From an uncultured Bacteroidales bacterium (GTDB taxonomy: Bacteria; Bacteroidota; Bacteroidia; Bacteroidales; UBA932): a DNA stretch of 8,971 bases. Every line of letters begins with the position of its first letter. The first letter of the stretch is position 1. Shown piece after piece: positions 1 through 6,218 of this stretch. Under the pieces are notes generated by a model. The model ran no database searches. It saw nothing but the letters and a program-made list of their open reading frames with translations, and was not told the DNA's origin. Made by a program: the position numbers and the translations under genes. The stretch covers positions 1 to 8,971 of the forward strand of contig CAKUYG010000080.1 of the NCBI GenBank assembly GCA_934702165.1, given 5' to 3'.

Positions 1-2213
1 CCAGGTATTACCCCGGCAACCCGGAACTGAGTTTCTGGTGCCCGAACATCAACATCTTCCGCGATCCCCGCTGGGGACGCGGCCAGGAAACCCCCGGGGA
101 AGACCCTTACCTGACGGAAGTGATCGGGGTGCAGACCGTCAAGGGCATGCAGGGCGATGACGACAGATACTTCAAGACCCACGCCTGCGCGAAGCACTTC
201 GGGGTGCACAGCGGGCCGGAACCGCTGCGGCACCGTTTCGATGTCAGCGTGTCGGGACGCGACCTGTGGGAGACATATCTGCCTGCGTTCAAGGCCCTTG
301 TGACCGAGGCCAACGTGCAGGAGGTGATGTGCGCATATCATCGCTACGAGGGGGTGCCGTGCTGCGCCAGCGACCGGCTTCTCCAGAATATACTCCGAGA
401 CAAATGGGGCTACAAGTCCCTGGTGGTCACCGACTGCGACGCCATCAACAACTTCTACACCCCGGGGCAGCACGAGACCCATCCGGACGCCATGCATGCC
501 TCCGCCGATGCAGTGCTGAACGGTACAGACCTTGAGTGCGGCAACAGTTTCATCTCCCTCCTCGAAGCCCTCAAGCAGGGGCTCATCAAGGAGTCGGATC
601 TGGATGTCCATCTTCGCCGTACCCTGCGCTCCCGCTTCGAACTGGGGATGTTCGACCCTGCCGGGATGATCCCGTGGGCAGGCCTGGGTCCGGAGGTCAT
701 CAGCAGTGAAGAGCATGACGCACAGGCGGTGCAGGCCGCGGCCGAGTCCATGGTGCTGCTGAAAAACGAGGGCGTGCTGCCGCTTTCACGCAAGATCCGC
801 AAGATTGCGGTGCTCGGCCCGAATGCCGACAACGTGCAGATGCTCAACGGCAACTACGGCGGCACCCCTACGGCGGAGCATGCCCGCTCTATCCTTGCCG
901 GCCTCAAAAAGGCGATTCCGGAAGCCGAGATCTTCTATGATCCTGCCTGTGACTATGTTGACGAGTACAATACCGAGAACCTCCTGCCGCGCTTCAACGG
1001 TGGCAAGGGACTCAAGGTGCAGTTATACGGCGGAAAGAGCTTGTCAGGCAAGGCTTTGAAAGAAGAGTATAAAGACGGCGAAATCAACTTCAGCACCTTC
1101 GGTGCATACGGTTTCTCGGAGGGCGTGGATGCCGAGGGAGTGGCAGTAAGGCTGAGCGGCGAATTCAAACCGGACTTCGACGGACAGCTCCAGTACAATA
1201 TCTCCAGCGACAACGGCTACACCCTCAAAGTCAACGGGCGTACCGTAGAGAAGGCGGGTAAGGCTGCCCGTCGCGGTTTCGGATTCCGCAACACAGTGCC
1301 GGACTACAAGTCAATCCCTGTCAAGAAAGGCTCAAGCTATGCCATAGAAGTGGAGTATGTGCGCGGTGACGGTCCGTTCGCCATGCTCTCAGCGCAGTTC
1401 TGCCGCAGGGAAAAGGCTGGGTTCGAGTCCCTTGCTTCCAAGGTGGCAGATGCCGACGCCATCATCGTGGTCGGAGGCATAACGGCCTCGTTCGAAGGAG
1501 AGGGCGGAGACCGTCCGGACATAGAGCTTCCGAATGTCCAGAGGCGTCTGCTCAAGGCCATGCATGCCACTGGACGGCCGGTTATATATGTCAACTGCTC
1601 CGGTTCTGCGATGGGATTTGAGGGGGTTGAGGACAGTTATGATGCTCTCATACAGGCGTGGTATGGCGGCCAGGGAGGAGCTGACGCCCTCGCGGGGCTG
1701 CTGCTCGGAGACTTCAATCCGTCTGCAAAACTCCCTGTGACTTTCTATGCATCCACAGCGCAGCTGCCTGATTTCCAGGACTACAGCATGGAAGGCAGGA
1801 CCTACCGCTATTTCCGTGGAGATCCTATGTACCCGTTCGGCTTCGGGCTCAGTTACACTTCATTCGGATACGGGCAGGGCAGGCTTTCTGCCGCTTCCGC
1901 CAAGCCGGGCAAGAAAATCACCCTTACAGTGCCTGTCACAAACACCGGGGCTGTGGACGGAGAGGAAGTCGTACAGGTCTATGTCAAGAGCCTTGACAGG
2001 GCGGACGCCCCTCTTAAATCTTTGAAAGCCTTCAAGAAGGTGAAGATCGCCGCAGGCAAGACCGTGAAAGTCAAACTGGAGCTTGACAACGAGGCTTTCC
2101 ACTTCTATGATGGCAATGACGGGCTCGCCCCGGCTCCTGGCCGCTACAAGATCCTCTATGGCTCCTCATCCGCCGACCGCGATCTGAAATCTCTGGATTT
2201 CATCCTGCTGTAG
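1..2213 (+). CDS. GH3 glycoside hydrolase, beta-xylosidase type with PA14 insert (5' truncated)
   Basis: The frame is open from base 3 to the TAG stop, giving 736 visible residues, so the gene begins before the window. Relatives of this type are roughly 850 residues, so about 100-150 residues including the signal peptide are probably missing. The first visible residues include NINIFRDPRWGRGQE, a hallmark of GH3 xylosidases. A KH pair at visible residues 64-65 fits substrate binding. VVTDCDAI carries the presumed nucleophile Asp144 (bases 432-434), followed by LNGTDLECG, typical of xylosidase/arabinosidase members. FEGEGGDRPDIELP (Glu498/Glu500) is the probable acid/base region. A PA14-like beta domain lies at about residues 335-470, inserted in the GH3 C-terminal domain, and an Fn3-like domain ends the protein (about 638-733). 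Expected role: exo-hydrolysis of xylo-oligosaccharides in the periplasm or at the cell surface. The CE15 gene follows 37 bases downstream and is probably co-transcribed. Beta-glucosidase or arabinofuranosidase activity cannot be excluded from sequence alone. Confidence 0.93.
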   Translation, partial: RYYPGNPELSFWCPNINIFRDPRWGRGQETPGEDPYLTEVIGVQTVKGMQGDDDRYFKTHACAKHFGVHSGPEPLRHRFDVSVSGRDLWETYLPAFKALVTEANVQEVMCAYHRYEGVPCCASDRLLQNILRDKWGYKSLVVTDCDAINNFYTPGQHETHPDAMHASADAVLNGTDLECGNSFISLLEALKQGLIKESDLDVHLRRTLRSRFELGMFDPAGMIPWAGLGPEVISSEEHDAQAVQAAAESMVLLKNEGVLPLSRKIRKIAVLGPNADNVQMLNGNYGGTPTAEHARSILAGLKKAIPEAEIFYDPACDYVDEYNTENLLPRFNGGKGLKVQLYGGKSLSGKALKEEYKDGEINFSTFGAYGFSEGVDAEGVAVRLSGEFKPDFDGQLQYNISSDNGYTLKVNGRTVEKAGKAARRGFGFRNTVPDYKSIPVKKGSSYAIEVEYVRGDGPFAMLSAQFCRREKAGFESLASKVADADAIIVVGGITASFEGEGGDRPDIELPNVQRRLLKAMHATGRPVIYVNCSGSAMGFEGVEDSYDALIQAWYGGQGGADALAGLLLGDFNPSAKLPVTFYASTAQLPDFQDYSMEGRTYRYFRGDPMYPFGFGLSYTSFGYGQGRLSAASAKPGKKITLTVPVTNTGAVDGEEVVQVYVKSLDRADAPLKSLKAFKKVKIAAGKTVKVKLELDNEAFHFYDGNDGLAPAPGRYKILYGSSSADRDLKSLDFILL

Positions 2214-2250
2214 CGATTTTTTCCTATATTGCGTGACAAACACATAAGAT

Positions 2251-3477
2251 ATGACCACAGCAACAAAAATCCTCTCATGCCTCGGACTTGCCATGGCCTT
2301 GGTCGCCTGCGGCGAGGCTGAGATACCGCTTGTCTATGACAAGGAGAACACCCTCGGTACTTTCAATGCACCACAGATGAGCCCGTCAGGGCTTGAAAAG
2401 CCGCAGGAAAGCCTTCCGGACCCATTTGCCTGGGCATCAGGACGCGGAGAGGTGAAGAACTTCCGCGACTGGGAGAAACGCAGGGCGGAGATTTCCTCCA
2501 TGATCCAGTACTATGAGACAGGACCCAAACCGGTGGTGGCACCGGAAGATGTCAATGCGAGAATGAGCGGCGACACCCTGTATGTCGATGTCAAAGTCGG
2601 GAGCGAGACGCTGACCCTCAGCTCATATATAGCATATCCTGAAAGCGGGGAAGGGCCGTACCCGGTGATGATCGGCACGAGTGTAATGTCCCTGCCGCAC
2701 AGTCTTTTCGAGGACAGGCCAGTGGCCCTGATGGTGTTCAACGAAAAACAGGTCAACAACTATACCCAGTGGGGGCCGCACGGCAGCCGCGGGGAATTCG
2801 AGTTCGACCGCCTCTACCCGGATCTCAAGAAAAACGGGGCCTATATCGAGTGGGCTTGGGGCTTGAGCCGCCTGATAGACGGGCTCTGTCAGCTCGGGGA
2901 AGTGAAGACCCGTATAGACACACGCCATATTGGGGTGACCGGCTGCTCCTATGCCGGTAAGATGGCCCTTTTCTGCGGAGCGTTCGACGAGAGGGTCGCC
3001 CTTACCATAGCCCAGGAGCCGGGCGGCGGCGGTGCTGCCGCGTGGCGTGTCTCACACACGCTCAAGGATGTGGAGAGTCTGGAGAAGACGGACTACAACT
3101 GGTTTCTCGAAAGTTTCCGCGACACGTTCTCAGGCGAGAAAGTGTGGAACATCCCTTATGACCGCCACGAACTCTGTGCTATGATTTGTCCACGTGCTCT
3201 TCTTATTCTTGGAAATACTGACTATCAATGGCTTGCTGACGAGTCTGGATATGTGTCCGCCAACGCTGCCCGCAAAGTCTGGGAGCGCTTCGGGATAGCT
3301 GACCGGATGGGCTGGTCAATAGAGGGCGGGCATCCGCACTGCCTGCTTCCGGAGTCGCAGTATCCGGAAGTCGAGGCGTTCATCGACCGTTTCCTGCTCG
3401 GAAAAGATGTCTCTACGGTGGTGATGAAAGCCCCGATGTTCGAGGATGTTGATCTTTCCCGCTGGATAAAATACTAA
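2251..3477 (+). CDS. CE15-family glucuronoyl esterase-like lipoprotein
   Basis: This is a 408-residue alpha/beta hydrolase with a lipoprotein signal peptide: a hydrophobic stretch ending in the lipobox LVAC, with Cys20 as the lipidated residue, followed by Gly-Glu-Ala-Glu. The acidic residues after Cys20 could favour surface export in Bacteroidota (inference). CE15 features are clear. The nucleophile elbow GCSYAGK contains Ser233 and Lys237. Glu256 in AQEPGGGGAAAWR lies 23 residues after the Ser, the usual spacing to the catalytic acid in CE15. GGHPHC supplies the catalytic His (His363 before Cys364 most likely). The family cleaves esters between 4-O-methyl-glucuronate of xylan and lignin alcohols, which fits the xylosidase-type GH3 just upstream. 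Unusually, the Arg normally next to the Ser (GCSRxGK) is Tyr234, so substrate or activity may differ. The ATG at 2251 is chosen because it gives a complete signal peptide directly after the GH3 stop; no Shine-Dalgarno sequence is visible. An AT-rich codon patch lies at 3181-3250. Confidence 0.88.
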   Translation: MTTATKILSCLGLAMALVACGEAEIPLVYDKENTLGTFNAPQMSPSGLEKPQESLPDPFAWASGRGEVKNFRDWEKRRAEISSMIQYYETGPKPVVAPEDVNARMSGDTLYVDVKVGSETLTLSSYIAYPESGEGPYPVMIGTSVMSLPHSLFEDRPVALMVFNEKQVNNYTQWGPHGSRGEFEFDRLYPDLKKNGAYIEWAWGLSRLIDGLCQLGEVKTRIDTRHIGVTGCSYAGKMALFCGAFDERVALTIAQEPGGGGAAAWRVSHTLKDVESLEKTDYNWFLESFRDTFSGEKVWNIPYDRHELCAMICPRALLILGNTDYQWLADESGYVSANAARKVWERFGIADRMGWSIEGGHPHCLLPESQYPEVEAFIDRFLLGKDVSTVVMKAPMFEDVDLSRWIKY

Positions 3478-3481
3478 AGTT

Positions 3482-3508
3482 TCAAGGGGCCGCTTGGCGG
3501 CCCCTTGA
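3482..3508. terminator. Bidirectional intrinsic terminator hairpin between convergent units
   Basis: A perfect 12-bp inverted repeat (arms 3482-3493 and 3497-3508, starting TCAAGGGGCCGC) encloses a TTG loop. It lies 4 bases after the CE15 stop and directly abuts the hutI stop codon on the other strand. The following T tracts are weak on both sides (ATTATTCT on +, CTTTAGTATTTT on -), so it probably serves both units, with imperfect efficiency possible. It fills nearly all of the 31-base intergenic gap. Confidence 0.85.
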
Positions 3509-4747
3509 TTATTCTGATGGTTTCCCCTTGATGTAGTGTGTCCTAATGAACGGGGTCGAGTAGCAGTAGGGGATGAAGCCCAGCGACGGTATGGGGCGGG
3601 TCAGTATGAGGTTGGCGAGTTTGCCGACTTCGACCGATCCGCAGATGTCGCTGACCCCCATGGCGTAAGCCCCGTTGATGGTGCAGGCGTTGAGGGCCTG
3701 GACAGGCGTGAGCCGCATCTTGATGCAGGCCTGTGCCATCACCATGCGCATGTCGCCGGACGGGGAGGAGCCGGGGTTGAAGTCGCTGGCCAGGGCGATG
3801 CCGAGGCCGCCTGCGATGAAGTCCCGTGCGTGGGCGTACGGGAGTCCGAGGAAAAACGATGAGCCGGGGAGCATGGTGGGCATGGTTTCGGAACCGCGCA
3901 AGGCAGCTATGCCCTCTTCTCCGGTGCGTTCGAGGTGGTCTACAGACAAGGCTTTGTGTCTGAGTGCTGTGGAAAGACCTCCGATGACGGCGATTTCATC
4001 AATGTGCACTTTAGGGCGCAGTCCGAAGCGTTCTCCTGCTGTGAGGATCAGATCCATGTCCTCCGGGCTGAAGAAGCCCTCGTCGCAGAACACGTCGATG
4101 AACTCCGCCAGTCCCTCCTCCGCCACGCGCGGGATCATCTCCCTGATTATCAGTGATACATAGTCGTCCTTGCATCCGGTGTAATCCCTGCCTACCGCGT
4201 GGGCACCGAGGAAAGTGGCGCGGATCACAGCCGGGACGTTCTCACGTATGCGCCTTATCACGCGCAGCATCTTGAGTTCGTCCTCGACAGTCAGTCCGTA
4301 GCCGCTCTTTATCTCTATGGCTCCGCTGCCTTTCTCCATCATCTCCTTGACCCTTTCAAGGCTCTGCCGGTAGAGGGAGTCCTCATCGGTGGCATGCAGA
4401 AGGTCGGCGGAGTTGAGGATCCCGCCGCCGCGGGCGGCTATCTCCTCATAGCTCAATCCGTTTATCTTGTCGATGAATTCCTCCTCACGCGAGCCGGCAT
4501 AGACTATGTGGCTGTGGGAGTCGCAGAACGAAGGCAGAATCATGCATCCGGAGGCGTCCACCCTGGAGTCGAAATGCCCTTTCGGGCAGCCGGACATGGG
4601 CCCGAAGCCGGAGATGAATTCCCCGTCCATGCTGAGCCATGCGTTGTGGATGCTGCCGGTACGGGACATCTCATCTCCCTGCAGACGCAATGTGCCGGCA
4701 GGGGTGATGCCCGTAAGTTCTTTAATATTGAAGAATAAGGTCTTCAT
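3509..4747 (-). CDS. hutI: Imidazolonepropionase
   Basis: This 412-residue amidohydrolase catalyses step three of histidine degradation, opening 4-imidazolone-5-propionate to N-formimino-L-glutamate in the cytoplasm. Metal ligands are visible in the family order: the HSH motif at His78/His80 (in SFCDSHSHIVYAG), His248 in HIDE, and Asp322 in SDFNPGSSPS. Other family signatures are AARGGGI, EIKSGYGL and GAHAVGRD around residues 105-188. The length matches the family. The ATG at 4747 is preferred: the frame stays open upstream only to a TTG at 4774, which would add nine residues lying wholly inside hutH, while MKTLFFNIKEL is a normal start for the family. The gene overlaps the end of hutH by 26 bases, is last in the operon, and its TAA touches the terminator hairpin. 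The enzyme looks intact. Confidence 0.96.
   Translation of the reverse strand: MKTLFFNIKELTGITPAGTLRLQGDEMSRTGSIHNAWLSMDGEFISGFGPMSGCPKGHFDSRVDASGCMILPSFCDSHSHIVYAGSREEEFIDKINGLSYEEIAARGGGILNSADLLHATDEDSLYRQSLERVKEMMEKGSGAIEIKSGYGLTVEDELKMLRVIRRIRENVPAVIRATFLGAHAVGRDYTGCKDDYVSLIIREMIPRVAEEGLAEFIDVFCDEGFFSPEDMDLILTAGERFGLRPKVHIDEIAVIGGLSTALRHKALSVDHLERTGEEGIAALRGSETMPTMLPGSSFFLGLPYAHARDFIAGGLGIALASDFNPGSSPSGDMRMVMAQACIKMRLTPVQALNACTINGAYAMGVSDICGSVEVGKLANLILTRPIPSLGFIPYCYSTPFIRTHYIKGKPSE
4722..4747 (-). other. hutH/hutI 26-base overlap
   Basis: The hutI ATG (4747-4745) lies inside the last codons of hutH, whose stop is at 4724-4722, in a different frame. No clear Shine-Dalgarno sequence precedes it. 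Ribosomes finishing hutH would uncover the hutI start, suggesting coupled expression (inference). Confidence 0.75.
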
Positions 4748-6218
4748 TGCGCAGGAACTCGGTGGATTTCTCAATCAGAGGATGGAGATAGCTGTCGTTG
4801 TCCACGAAAGGCACCTGCCTGCGGTATTCTTCCACGACTTTTTCAAGTATCGGAGATGTCCTGGCAGGTCGGCGGAATTCAAGTGCCTGCACGGCGTTCA
4901 GCAGTTCTATGCCAAGCACTTCTTCCACGTTGTCCATGACCCTGACGAGCTTGGTCGCGGCGTTGGAGCCCATGCTCACATGGTCTTCCTGCCCCTGAGA
5001 GGACGGGATGGAGTCGCAGGAAGCCGGCCAGCAGAGACCTTTGTTCTGGCTCACGATGGATGCGGCCGTGTATTGCGGGATCATGAACCCGCTGTTGAGC
5101 CCTGGCTTGGCCACCAGGAAAGCTGGCAGGCCCCTCTGGCCCGAGATGAGGCGGTAGGTGCGGCGCTCTGAGATGCTTGCGAGCTCTGACATCGCGACGG
5201 CAAGGGAGTCCATCGGAAGGGCTATCGGCTCTCCATGGAAGTTGCCTGCGGAGATGATCATGTCCTCATCGGGGAAGACGTTAGGATTGTCGGTCGTGCT
5301 GTTGATTTCTGTCTCGATGACTGATTCCACATAGCGTATGCAGTCTTTGACGGCACCGTGCACTTGCGGGATGCAGCGGAAAGAGTAAGGATCCTGCACA
5401 TGGACTTTATCACGGCGTATAAGTTCGCTTCCCTCAAGTAGATGCAGGAACCTGTCGGCGGTGCGGATCTGTCCCTTGTGCGGCCGCAGCAGGTGGGTGA
5501 GCGCGTAGAAAGGCTCGATGCGCCCGTCGTATGCATCCAGAGATATGGCTCCGATGTAGTCAGCCCACTTGGAAAGGCGCTTGCTCTTGAGGAGGCACCA
5601 TACGGCATGTGCGCTCATGAACTGGGTGCCGTTGAGCAGGGCCAGTCCCTCTTTGGACTGGAGAGTTATCGGTTGCCATCCGAATTCGGCTGAGACTTCA
5701 GCGCTCGGGCGGACTTTGCCCTTGTAGAGTACTTCTCCAAGTCCCAGCAACGGCAGGGACAGGTGTGCAAGAGGTGCGAGGTCTCCGGAGGCGCCGAGCG
5801 AGCCGTGCTGGTAGACTACTGGGAGGATGTCGTGGTTGAACATGTCGATGAGCCGCTGCACTGTGGCGAGCTGGGCGCCGGAGTGGCCGTATGAGAGGGA
5901 CTGCACCTTGAGCAGCAGCATCAGTTTGACTATCTCCGGGCGCACGGTCTCACCAGAGCCGCAGGCGTGGGAGACCACCAGGTTGTACTGGAGCTGGGAG
6001 AGCTTGTCCTCGGGAATCGTGACATTGCACAGCGAGCCGAAGCCTGTGGTCACTCCGTAGACCGGCCGGCCGATGTCCTCCATCTTGGTGTCCAGATAGC
6101 GGCGGCATTTTTCTATCGCCAGCACGGACTCTTCCGAAAGGGCGAGCTGTGCGTGGCTGCCGATTATTTCCTTGACCCTGTCGAGGGTGAGATGTTCCGA
6201 TGAAATGTGATGTGTCAT
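4722..6218 (-). CDS. hutH: Histidine ammonia-lyase
   Basis: This 498-residue cytoplasmic enzyme deaminates L-histidine to trans-urocanate and ammonia, the first step of the pathway. The electrophilic MIO cofactor would form from Ala143-Ser144-Gly145 in GSLGASGDLAPLAH, within one residue of the position in well-studied bacterial HAL. Other active-site elements are present: Tyr54 in YGVTTGFG, the Asn in LLNGTQ, DPYSFRCIPQVHGA (Tyr and Arg), NSTTDNPN, GNFHGEP, and the Glu of QEDHVSM. These favour a working lyase, and the HutU and HutI neighbours argue for histidine over phenylalanine or tyrosine as substrate. The length is normal for HAL. The start codon overlaps the hutU stop as ATGA, and the end overlaps hutI, so the gene sits inside a coupled operon. 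Nothing appears broken. Confidence 0.97.
   Translation of the reverse strand: MTHHISSEHLTLDRVKEIIGSHAQLALSEESVLAIEKCRRYLDTKMEDIGRPVYGVTTGFGSLCNVTIPEDKLSQLQYNLVVSHACGSGETVRPEIVKLMLLLKVQSLSYGHSGAQLATVQRLIDMFNHDILPVVYQHGSLGASGDLAPLAHLSLPLLGLGEVLYKGKVRPSAEVSAEFGWQPITLQSKEGLALLNGTQFMSAHAVWCLLKSKRLSKWADYIGAISLDAYDGRIEPFYALTHLLRPHKGQIRTADRFLHLLEGSELIRRDKVHVQDPYSFRCIPQVHGAVKDCIRYVESVIETEINSTTDNPNVFPDEDMIISAGNFHGEPIALPMDSLAVAMSELASISERRTYRLISGQRGLPAFLVAKPGLNSGFMIPQYTAASIVSQNKGLCWPASCDSIPSSQGQEDHVSMGSNAATKLVRVMDNVEEVLGIELLNAVQALEFRRPARTSPILEKVVEEYRRQVPFVDNDSYLHPLIEKSTEFLRNEDLILQY
6215..6218 (-). other. ATGA stop-start overlap, hutU/hutH
   Basis: The hutH ATG (6218-6216) shares two bases with the hutU TGA (6217-6215). 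This arrangement usually reflects termination-reinitiation coupling. No purine-rich Shine-Dalgarno sequence is evident just upstream, as is common in Bacteroidota. Confidence 0.8.

Noticed and set aside
120..122. ATG or GTG-like internal start for the GH3 gene at about base 120
   Set aside because: The frame is open to the window edge, and conserved GH3 sequence (NINIFRDPRWGRGQE) lies upstream of it, so this is not the true start.
2214..2250. Possible Bacteroidota promoter before the CE15 gene (TATATTG resembling TAnnTTTG)
   Set aside because: The -7-like element is imperfect, no matching -33 TTTG is seen at the right spacing, and the 37-base gap fits co-transcription with the GH3 gene better.
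4199..4738. A + strand open frame (179 codons) opposite hutI
   Set aside because: It is a shadow of the conserved amidohydrolase gene, with no start context or domain evidence.
4745..4774. Upstream TTG start for hutI at 4774
   Set aside because: It would add nine residues without family similarity and lengthen the overlap with hutH. The ATG at 4747 gives the normal N terminus and length.
4506..5171. Long + strand open frame (221 codons) opposite hutI and hutH
   Set aside because: It lies antisense to the well-conserved hutI and hutH, spans their junction, has no recognisable domain, and is expected by chance in GC-rich coding DNA.
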